Assembly (NCBI RefSeq): GCF_910594005.1
Contig: NC_057823.1
Location: 55,364,015-55,428,014 of the forward strand
Reading direction: 5' to 3'
From: Cervus elaphus
Taxonomy: Eukaryota > Chordata > Mammalia > Artiodactyla > Cervidae
Length of the DNA: 64,000 nucleotides
Made by a program: the position numbers and the translations under genes. Shown here piece by piece: positions 35,591 through 44,830 of this stretch (within the stretch, counting starts at the first letter, position 1; each line of letters opens with the position of its first letter). The notes below the pieces were generated by a model, which made no database searches, had not been told where the DNA came from, and worked only from the letters and a program-made list of their open reading frames with translations.

Positions 35591-35768
35591 ATCTGGCAAT
35601 GCAAGATACCCAGGTTCGATCCCTGGGTCAGGGAAGATCCCCTGGAAAAGGAAATGGCAACCATCTCCAATATTCTTGCCTGGAGAATTCCCTGGACAGA
35701 GGAGCCTGGCGGGCTACAGTCCATAGGGTCACAAAGAGTGGGACATGACTGAGTGACTAACACTTTTG
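35581..35768 (+). mobile_element. Bov-tA SINE, sense
   Basis: Shortened head 'gtccatctggcaatgcaaga', intact B-box 'caggttcgatccctgggtca', body 'ctggaaaaggaaatggcaac', and end 'ggacatgactgagtgactaa' with a cactttt tail. Confidence 0.93.
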
Positions 35769-37266
35769 CTTTTACTATGATTGCAGAACTTATCTGAAAA
35801 TTCCCCTGTGTTGCCTATTAATATCTAGTATTTTTCGATTCAGATATCTTCAGTATATCTTGTTTGATGACAGTTTCAGTGGGACTTTTTTTTTTTTCTT
35901 TAAGATTACAAAAATCTGGAGATTTTTGAAAACTGATTTTTGTAGAATTTCAATTTTTAAAAAGTAGCTCAAACTCAGGTTCCTAACTTCTCAGAATTCT
36001 ATACTATACCTTTTTACTTATTGAGAAGAGCTGGTTGCAGCTCTTTCTTGTTTTCTGTTTTTGAGAGCCTATATAATTAAATAATTTGGAATTCAAAGTT
36101 TAGAATTCTCATTTTAAATTCCCTTTTAGACTCTTCTTGTTCTGCAAATGTGCTTGGTATATTTCACCATAAGTTAAAGTGTTACAGTACAAACCATATA
36201 GACTTCCTTGGTCTTTGCATTGGGTAGCAGACCTGTTATTTTTTAAATAATTATGTTACCTTTAGTGGCGAGTTCAACTTTAACATAAAATCAGTTCATG
36301 GAAATAATCAGTAGGAGATTAAGTTGTGTGTAAGGTAAATGTGAAACAGATTGAATTATCTACCTTCAAATTATTTTCTTGTTATTAAAAGTTAGTGTGA
36401 TTTTAATTTACATTAGCTAGAATATTTTATCTTGAAAAGGAAGGGATAACTCCTTGTGGTATTAACACCAGTGGGTAGATATTGTAGGAAAATATCACTT
36501 CATTACATTATGAAGACAAAAGAACATGAACTTATAAAGCAATTTTCCTCCTATTAAAAAACAAATTAAAAAAAAAAAGAGAGCATAGGATTTGAATCAT
36601 AGCTCAGTTCCTTCTTGGCCTGGTGACCTTGAATAAATTAATCAGGTTCTCTGGGCCACAGTTTCCTCATCTGTCAAAGTGGAATAATTACCCCTCCCTC
36701 ATGGGAATTGAATTTAATCATACAACATGTATAAAGAAGTTAACGCTTTGCCTTACATGTGATAGATTCCCAGTAGAGTTAGTGTACAGTTTTCAAAAAG
36801 TTTTAAAAATATTTTTAAAAAAGTATAAAAAGAGCACATGTCAAAGATCTGTGAGGCTCCGGGTAGAAATATAAAGCCTCTCAAAACAGAATAGGAGAAA
36901 CTTATTTACATAGTTGGTGAAAGAAAAAACACTGAAAATAAGATCAGTGAGTTAGGGTCATAACTGGTAACTGGTTAATGTTCAGTAGGGAAATAAAAAT
37001 CTCAACTTTTGAGATTATTTTGTCTCCTGGACAGAAATTATATGCCTCTCTATCAGACAAAAATATATGCAAACTTACCCATTTTAACTCAAGTTGAAAT
37101 CTATCTTTCCAGAGACTGAGTCCTCATCAGTAGTAAGTACAAAGTCAAGCAAAAGCTACTTTTCCCTAGAAAATTATTTAATAAGAGCCTGCTGACTCTG
37201 TAACTGTCCTAGGAAGGTGGGGCTAGGCATTGGGAAGTTAGAGGAATGTCAGGTAATCAGTGCCAG
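35769..37266. other. Intronic sequence, AT-rich
   Basis: Unique, AT-rich intron with one MIR relic (36588-36750). No gene. Confidence 0.55.
36588..36750 (+). repeat. MIR SINE relic, sense
   Basis: 'aatcatagctcagttccttc', 'gacctt', 'cacagtttcctcatctgtca', 'aagtggaataattacccctc' follow MIR order. Confidence 0.75.
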
Positions 37267-39189
37267 TTACCTTGGATTTTTTTTTTTTTTCCAGTGGGTT
37301 TTGTCATACATTGATATGAATCAGCCATGGATTTACATGTATTCCCAATCCCGATCCCCCCTCCCACCTCCCTCTCCACCCGATTCCTCTGGGTCTTCCC
37401 AGTGCACCAGGCCGGAGCACTTGTCTCATGCATCCCACCTGGGCTGGTGATCTGTTTCACCATAGATAGTATACATGCTATTCTTTTGAAATATCCCACC
37501 CTCACATTCTCCCACAGAGTTCAAAAGTCTGTTCTGTATTTCTGTGTCTCTTTTTCTGTTTTGCATATAGGGTTATCGTTATCACCTTTCTAAATTCCAT
37601 ATATATGTGTTAGTATGCTGTAATGTTCTTTATCTTTCTGGCTTACTTCACTCTGTATAATGGGCTCCAGCTTCATCCACCTCATTAGGACTGGTTCAAA
37701 TGAATTCTTTTTAATGGCTGAGTAATATTCCATGGTGTATATGTACCACAGCTTCCTTATCCATTCATCTGCTGATGGGCATCTAGGTTGCTTCCATGTC
37801 CTGGCTATTATAAACAGTGCTGCGATGAACATTGGGGTGCACGTGTCTCTTTCAGATCTGGTTTCCTCAGTGTGTATGCCCAGAAGTGGGATTGCTGGGT
37901 CATATGGCAGTTCTATTTCCAGTTTTTTAAGAAATCTCCACACTGTTTTCCATAGCGGCTGTACTAGTTTGCATTCCCACCAACAGTGTAAGAGGGTTCC
38001 CTTTTCTCCACACCCTCTCCAGCATTTATTGCTTGTAGACTTTTGGATAGCAGCCATCCTGACTGGTGTGTAATGGTACCTCATTGTGGTTTTGATTTGC
38101 ACAAAATTCAACACTCATTTATGATTAAAACTCTCCAAAAAGCAGGAATAGAAGGAACATACCTCAACATAATAAAAGCTATATATGACAAACCCACAGC
38201 AAGCATCACCCTCAATGGTGAAAAATTGAAGGCATTTCCCCTGAAATCAGGAACAAGACAAGGGTGCCCACTGTCACCACTACTATTCAACATAGTGTTG
38301 GAAGTTCTGGCCACAGCAATCAGAGCAGAAAAAGAAGTAAAAGGAATCCAGATAGGAAAAGAAGAAGTAAAACTCTCACTGTTTGCAGATGACATGATCC
38401 TCTATATAGAAAACCCTAAAGACTCTACCAGAAAATTACTAGAGCTAATCAATGAATATAGTAAAGTTGCAGGATATAAAATTAACACACAGAAATCCCT
38501 TGCATTCCTATATACTAACAATGAAAAAACAGAAAGAGAAATTAAGGAAACAATACCATTCACCATTGCAACAAAAAGAATAAAATACTTAGGAGTATAT
38601 CTACCTAAAGAAACAAAAGACCTATACATAGAAAACTATAAAACACTGATGAAAGAAATCAAAGAGGACACAAACAGATGGAGAAACATACCGTGTTCAT
38701 GGATTGGAAGAATCAATATTGTCAAAATGGCTATTCTACCCAAAGCAGTCTATAGATTCAATGCAATCCCTATCAAGCTACCAACAGTATTTTTCACAGA
38801 ACTAGACCAAAGAATTTCACAATTTGTATGGAAATACAAAAAACCTCGAATAGCCAAAGTAATCTTGAGAAAGAAGAATGGAACTGGAGGAATCAACCTG
38901 CCTGACTTCAGACTCTACTACAAAGCCACAGTCATCAAGACAGCATGGTACTGGCACAAAGACAGAAATATAGATCAATGGAACAGAATAGAAAGCCCAG
39001 AGATAAATCCACGAACCTATGGACACCTTATCTTTGACAAAGGAGGCAAGGATATACAATGGAAAAAAGACAACCTCTTTAACAAGTGGTGCTGGGAAAA
39101 CTGGTCAACCACTTGTAAAAGAATGAAACTAGAACACTTTCTAACACCATACACAAAAATAAACTCAAAATGGATTACCTTGGATTTTT
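37267..39189 (-). mobile_element. Young L1 with 5' inversion (twin priming), antisense insertion
   Basis: The insertion is flanked by the 15-bp duplication ttaccttggattttt (37267-37281 and 39175-39189). The 3' block (to about 38102) is reverse-oriented: T-run, 3' UTR, ORF2 end. From 38103 to 39174 the sequence is sense ORF2, from just after reverse-transcriptase motif A to the region NSKWI. About 0.42 kb of ORF2 between the blocks is absent, judged from the copy at 33579-33996. The target on the minus strand reads ttt/aaaaa, an L1-endonuclease site. The inverted block ends ggatta, sharing 'tta' with the target. Its 3' end is about 35 nt shorter than in the other young copies. Confidence 0.95.
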
Positions 39190-39191
39190 AA
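38043..39191 (+). pseudogene. L1 ORF2 reverse-transcriptase fragment in a 382-codon frame
   Basis: From about residue 21 (KIQHSFMIK) the frame is genuine, stop-free L1 ORF2. It has the RT palm stretch TRQGCPLSPLLF, the motif C catalytic pair in LFADDMI (residues 114-117), 'KYLGVYL', and the thumb/C-terminal region GGINLPDFRLYYKA through NSKWI. The inversion joint falls just after the motif A aspartate, so one catalytic residue, the endonuclease domain and the cysteine-rich C-terminus are all missing. The first 20 residues are antisense L1. It cannot be an active enzyme. The lack of stops over about 350 codons shows the insertion is recent. Confidence 0.9.
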
Positions 39192-40893
39192 ATCTTGTGT
39201 GGATGGAGATGAGACCTGGGGGCTGCTTGAGGATAGAAGGAGTTAAAACTGAGACTCCTGCCTTAATCAGGGGTCCTGGACAGCTTCACTGTCATCGAAA
39301 ATGTGGCCTGGATTTTATTTTTAATCTACTTTATAGCACAGGAGTACAGTAGGGAATTTACTTTACTCTGTCAGCCTGGGATCTGTAAGGAAATTTATGA
39401 CCTCATTCAAGTTTATTTTACCAACATCACTCAGTGACACTTCTTGAGTATGTACTTGATCTGAAGTACCTAGGATTTCCATAAATAAAGCTCCTCTACA
39501 GATAAGTTCAGAATCATAAACACATAGGAAAATAATCTGTTATCAACTAGAGTCAGTGGGAGTAGTGTACAGGAGTATCAGAATTTAAAAAATGCAAATA
39601 ATAAAACAGTGACAGAAAATTCCCACAGAGACTATAAAATAAATATGTTTAATTAAAAACATAAAGAAAGCAAAGTGGTTGTCTGAGGAAGCCTTGCAAA
39701 CATCTGAGAAAAGAAGATAAGTGTAAGGCAAAGGAGAAAGGGAAAGAGATATACCCAATTAAATGTACAGTTTCAAAGAATAGCAAGGGGAGATAAGAAA
39801 GTCTTCTTAAGTGAACAACGCAAAGAAATAGAGGAAAACAATATGTGAAACGAAATGTGAAAGACTAGAGATCTCTAAAAGAAAATTGGAGATAAGAAGG
39901 GAACATTTCATGCAAAGATGGACATAATAGCAGAATTATGCACAATAGCAGAAACAGCAAGGGATTAAGAAGAGGTGACAAGAATTCAGAGAAGAACTAG
40001 ACAAAAAAGGTCTTAATGATGGTGTGGTCACTCATCTAGAGCCATCTATCCTGGCGTGTGAAGTGAAGTGGGCCTTAAGAAGCATTACTGCAATCCTCTT
40101 TTGGTGGTAACCGGAGACGGTCGTATCGGAGGCGGCGGTGAGTGCGGCTGCTGCTGGAGGCGAGTAGCTCTCCGTGTCTGCATCTCCTCGGCTTCGTGGA
40201 GTCGGGGCTGCCTTCGCTGCCGAGACCGAAGTTATGTGAAGCATTCCCAGAACCGTTCAACCAACTCAACAGCAGCTACTTCCCTGTGACTGGGTCCTGA
40301 TTAAGGTCCTCCTAAGAAAGACTTCATTGGATCCACGCTCAAGAGGACACTGCCAAGTTTTCCTGACCCCTCTACATCGCTATAAAGCACTAAGGCCTTA
40401 AGACTTGGGTACTTGTATTACAACGGCAAGAGTGCCAGTACCCGCCAAAGACTCACTGGACTGTCAGCTTCTGTTTCACCAAACAGACGTAATAACTTAC
40501 CAGCAAAGCAGAGTAAGCCAAGTGCCTCTGCACATACCACCAGCTGATAACACACGAGAAAAAGTAACTTAGACTAGAACCCTGTCTTTTCTTAAGAAGC
40601 TGAGATTTAAAGGAGCTCTTGTGACATCTGTGCTGCTAGTAGTGACTGATAACAGACTGGATCAGTCCCTGAGTTTGGAGACTGGCTACAAGTGAGTGAA
40701 AAATAGACAAAGAAATCGTGAAGAATTGCACGGAGGTGCAAGCCAAATTTTATCCTCTCCAAGTAATGGTGGTTGGACTGAGAAAGTGCTAAACCGAAAC
40801 TGTAATAGGTCTGGTTACTTGGGTGTCTCTCTGTATTATCATTGTTGCCTCTTACTGTTACATTTGCTGTCTGTGTTGTCTCTCCAGATCCCA

Positions 40894-41289
40894 ATGTTTT
40901 CAGATAATTCACATTGCCCTGACTGTGGGCAGCAGTGGTTCCCTAGTTTAGAACTAGGCCATTGGTTGTACCAAACTGAACTGGTTGAGAATGAATGTTA
41001 CCAAGTGTTCTTAGACCGTATTAACAGAGCTGATTATTGCCCTGAGTGTTACCCTGATAATCCTGCTAATAGAAGCCTTGTTCTTCCTTGGTCTTTCCCA
41101 CTTGAGTGGGCTCCTCAAAATCTTACCAGGTGGACCTTTGAAAAAGCCTGCCACCCATTTCTTCTGGGTCCTCCACTGGTTAGAAAAAGAATACATGACT
41201 CTAGAGTTGCTGGTTTTAACCCTGCACTACAGTTAATCCTGACGAGGACAGACAAAACCTTAAACAAAAAACTTGGCCAAAGCAAGTAA
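40894..41289 (+). pseudogene. 131-codon Cys4 open frame within the retrocopy
   Basis: An intact frame runs from ATG 40894 to TAA 41287. The product has two CPxC knuckles (C8/C11 in HCPDC, C49/C52 in YCPEC) that could bind one zinc. A basic, hydrophilic C-terminus (KTLNKKLGQSK) follows. Upstream the same phase stays open to 40699, but that part looks like intron. The stretch just before 40890 is a T/C-rich run ending in ctccag, exactly like a 3' splice site. I infer a last coding exon beginning at about 40890 in the parent gene. I do not recognise the family; function unknown. Confidence 0.6.
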
Positions 41290-41309
41290 CTTCTTAAACA
41301 GTCAAGATC

Positions 41310-41459
41310 ATGGAGACTCTAGAGGGTTTTGTACTAGTAGCCCAAGGAAGATGGAAAAATGACTCCTTTCTAAATCTGATCCAGACTGTCACTGCTTTGG
41401 GAAACTGCTTAAATTGTTGGATCTGCTTCCAGGGTCTATACATCTCTTGTTCAGCATGA
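41310..41459 (+). pseudogene. Short envelope-like frame with CWIC motif (endogenous retrovirus relic?)
   Basis: A 49-codon frame has GRWKNDSFLNLIQTV followed by a CWIC at codons 36-39 (41415-41426). The setting, a hydrophobic 'NxxxLIxxxxxxxNCWxC', resembles the surface-subunit CXXC region of gammaretrovirus-like envelopes. The frame ends at TGA 41457 and the surrounding sequence is broken, so no functional protein is encoded. The motif is short and the match may be coincidental. Confidence 0.35.
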
Positions 41460-42651
41460 ATTTAATTATTAGTCCAAGCCAGACTGTTCCTCTGGAACCT
41501 GACTAATCCATATTTCCTATGTTTTGGAATTAGCTTGCTCCTCCTAAAAATCTCCACAGCCTAATCATTGACGTTATTGTGACAAGGTAGTCCTGGAGGA
41601 GAAGCCTATACTGTGTGTACTTTAATTCTAGTAATAACTTTTGTGGGAAAGCATCCTTGTAGCTGAATTCTAGATTATTCCAGTAAAACAATTAGACATT
41701 TAATAAGGATCTATATTCTCAATTCCACCTCTTATATATTAATCAGTGATAATTATATATATATATAAGATTTATTCATATCTAACCAAATGTTCATCAT
41801 TGGCTCTATTTGGTTTATTCTCAGTGTGGCTTTGACCTTCCTCATTAACTGGTCACTGTCAGAGAAACCACATTCAATCAGGCAATACCTGTATAGGTTA
41901 CAGAAAAATATGCAGAAATGCCACTATCTAGTTACTTGGCTCTACATAAGCAAAGACTCTCCTGTCTTTGTGATGACTGAACTTAGAATGTCCTCCTCTG
42001 GGAATGGAAAAGTACCTGTATTAGGGGCTAGGTGACAGAAGGAGTTATCAAACTTGACTCCATATAGATTATGAACAGTTTAGGGGAAGCATTTTTCTTA
42101 GAACTAAAAAGGACTTACCTGACATTGGCCTCATTCTGGCCTTCACTTGTTCATGAGAATCATGGAACCAGAGTTTGAGTTAAGAAACTTGGAAAAAGCA
42201 GCTGAAAACATCTCAGAGTCCACCTAACAATTTAAAAATTCCACTTAAGATGCTAAATAATCCATTGCTTATGTAGAAACTCAACAATGGTCTCAAGGTC
42301 CCAGGTTCTTTGTCTTTCCCCTCTGGGATCCTTATTGTATTGGCTTTTTGTCCACATAGTTGTTTTCTCAGTGAGTACAATGTAGCTTGTTGCTGCTCCA
42401 GACATTTCAATCTCTCTCAAAGACTGGAAGTAGGGAGCAAAAAGCTTTGTTCTTTCAAGTCTCTATTTTTCATTTGGGAAGAAAATCTCTCTCTCAAAAG
42501 TCCCTCAGATTTTTCCTTACATTAATTACATCAGGGATTTTCCCTTACCCCCTTGATTCAGAAGGGAGCCTGGGAAACCTGACAGAGGGGAATGGAGTTG
42601 ACATTGCCTGGGTAGGACACGTTGTCTCCCCTAATAAAATCAGGGCTCTTT

Positions 42652-42836
42652 GAGGAAGAAGTGAGGGATGAATGGCTGTTGGTGTGCAGCAAATCATGCC
42701 TGCCACATGTTGTTTAAAGTCATCTGTTGGTCTGTATAAAGAGTGTACCCCGAGATCTGCCCTGTATCTGCCTTATGTCTGTCATGATTGACGCTCTCTT
42801 CTGTTCTATTGCTGAATAAATTGTGTGTGGACTGCT
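42652..42836 (+). other. LTR-like 3' end of the retrocopy
   Basis: A purine-rich tract (42652-42668) is followed by a segment with TATAAA (42735-42740). About 75 nt later comes AATAAA (42815-42820), with the poly(A) start 16 nt beyond. This spacing is that of a retroviral U3-R unit. The alternative is an ordinary host 3' UTR. No second LTR copy exists in the retrocopy to test it against. Confidence 0.35.
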
Positions 42837-43573
42837 AAAAAAAAAAAAAAAAAAAAGAAGCATTACTGCAAACAAAGCTAGTGGAGGTGTTTGAATTTCA
42901 GCTAAACTATTTCAAATCCTAAAAGCTGATGCTGTGAAAGTGCTGCACTCAATATGCTAGCAAATTTGGAAACTCAGCAATGCCCACAGCACTGGAAAAG
43001 GTCTGTTTTTATTCCAATCCCAAAGAAGGACCATGCCAAAGAATGTTCAAACTACCATACAGTTGCACTTGTTTCTCATGCTTGCAAAATAATGCTCAAA
43101 ATCCTTCAAACTAGGCTTCAGTAATATCTGAACCAAGAACTTCCAGATGTACAGGCTGGATTTAGAAAAGGCAGAGGAACAAGAGATCAAATTGCCAACA
43201 TCTGTTGGATCATAGAAAAAGTAAGGGAATTCCAGAAAATCTACTTGTTTCATTGACTACGCTAAAAACCTTTGACAGTGTGGATCACGACAAACTGTGA
43301 AAACTTTTTGAAGAGATGGAAATGCCAGACCACCTTACCTGTCTCCTGAGAAACGTATGCAGGTCAAGAGGCAACAGTAAGAATTGGACATGGAACAACG
43401 GACTGGTTCCAAATTGGGAAAGGAGTGCACCAAGCCTATATGTTGTCAGTCTGCTTATTTAACTTCTATGCAGAGTACATCATGCAAAATGCCAGGTTGA
43501 ATGAATCACAAACTGGAATCAAGATTGCTGGGAGAAATATCAGCAACCTTAGATAGGCAGATGACACACTCTC

Positions 43574-43924
43574 ATGACAGAAAGCAAAGAGGAACTGAAG
43601 AGTCTCTTGATGAGAGTGAAAGAGGAGAGTAAAAAACCTGGCTTAAAACTCAGCATTCAAAAAACAAAGACCATGACATCCAGTCCCATCACTTCATGGC
43701 AAATAAGAGGGGAAAAAGTGGAAACAGTACCAAATTTTATTTTCTTGGGCTCCAAAATCACTGCAGATGGGGACTGCAGCCATGAAATTAAAAGATGCTT
43801 ACTCCTTAGAAGGAAAGCTATGACAAACCTAGATGGTATACTAAAAAGAAAAGACATCACTTTGCCAACAAAGGTTCATATAGTCAAAGCTATGGTTTTT
43901 TTTGGTAGTCACATACAGATGTGA
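43574..43924 (+). pseudogene. BovB ORF2 fragment
   Basis: A 116-codon frame contains ITSWQIRGEKVETV and FLGSKITADGDCSHEIKR, the region just after the BovB reverse-transcriptase core. It lies in a defective BovB and is not a host gene. Confidence 0.88.
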
Positions 43925-44777
43925 GAGTTGAACCATAAAGAAAACTGAATGCCGAAGAATTAATGCTTTTGAACTGTGGTGTTGGAGAAGACTCTTGAAA
44001 GTCTTTTGGACAGCAAGAAGATCAAACCAGTCACTCCTTAAGGAAATCAACTCTGAATATTCATTGAAAAGATTGATGCTGAAGCTAAAACTCTAATACT
44101 TTGGTCCCCTGATGTGAAAAGCCAACTCTTTGGAAAAGACCCTGATGCTGGGAAAGATTGAGGGGGCTGACAGGATGAGATGGTTAGATGGCATCACCTA
44201 CTCAATGGACGTGAGTTTGAGCAAACTCTGGGAGATAGTGAAGGACAGAGAAGCCGGGTGTGCTATAGTCCATGGGGTCGCAAAGAGTTGGACACAACTT
44301 AGCAACTGAACAACAACCAAAAGCATAAAGAAAGGACTAAGCCCAGAAGGATAGGCAGCATTGGAAGAATCAATAGAACTTATAGAAATTTAAAAGATCA
44401 TTAAAAGTAAAAACTCCAAATAAACACCAAATTAAACAAAGCTGAGGAGAGAGTTAATGAACTGAAATATAGATTTTAGAAGATTGCTGTACTGCAGTTC
44501 AGAGAGATAATGAAACAGAAAATAATTGAAGAGACATGGAAGGCAGAATGAGAATATGTCTTTAAGATGTGCTAGAAGGTGAGACTAAAAAGAATAGGAA
44601 GAGGTAATGTAATATTTGAAGAGTTTAAGGCTGAGAATTTTCTTTAATTGAGAGATATGAAGCATCAGGTTCAGTAATCACACATCCAGCAGATGAAATA
44701 AAACTAAGTCTACACAAATAGATATCTTAGTGAAGCTGCAGAACACTCTAGAAATAAAGAGAGCATCTGTAATGATC

Positions 44778-44830
44778 TCTTCAATATAAAGAGATCCCAC
44801 ATCTCTTTATATCTTCAATATAAAGAGATC
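44778..44830. repeat. Short direct repeat with hairpin arms
   Basis: tcttcaatataaagagatc occurs at 44778-44796 and 44812-44830, 34 nt apart. The intervening 'atctctttatat' is complementary to it, and gatctctt/aagagatc forms an 8-bp stem. Confidence 0.85.

Larger units (their letters stand above)
40077..42872 (+). pseudogene. Processed retrocopy (about 2.76 kb) of an unrecognised mRNA, inside BovB
   Basis: This has the hallmarks of L1-mediated retrotransposition of a polyadenylated RNA. A perfect 17-bp target duplication, aagaagcattactgcaa, flanks it (40077-40093 and 42856-42872). The left target is cctt/aagaagc, an L1-endonuclease-type site. An A19 tail lies at 42837-42855, and AATAAA at 42815-42820 is 16 nt before it. 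The duplicated target is itself BovB, so the retrocopy is younger than the BovB. The first about 170 nt are strikingly GC- and CpG-rich, like a host 5' UTR from a CpG-island promoter, and begin with a pyrimidine run (tcctctttt). Several short frames follow in different phases. I do not recognise the parent gene. Confidence 0.93.
39671..44323 (+). mobile_element. BovB LINE, 5'-truncated, sense, split by a retrocopy
   Basis: BovB sequence occupies 39671-40093 and 42873-44323, about 1.87 kb, colinear once the insert at 40094-42872 is removed. Left part: 'ttgtctgaggaagccttgca', 'agaatagcaaggggagataa', 'ggtcttaatgatggtgtggt'. Right part: 'gtgctgcactcaatatgcta', the RT region 'ccagatgtacaggctggatt', then FLGSKITADGDCSHEIKR, and the 3' end 'gagttggacacaacttagca' with an acaacaac tail. 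The flanks share cataaagaaag (39660-39670 and 44324-44334), a likely 11-bp target duplication. Several frameshifts and stops mean no functional ORF survives. Confidence 0.92.

Noticed and set aside
38043..39191. Intact L1 reverse transcriptase
   Set aside because: Motif A aspartate, endonuclease and C-terminus are missing and the N-terminus is antisense sequence.
40094..40265. CpG-rich block as an active promoter or CpG island
   Set aside because: It is the 5' end of a retrotransposed RNA with target duplications, so it was copied from elsewhere rather than being a native promoter.
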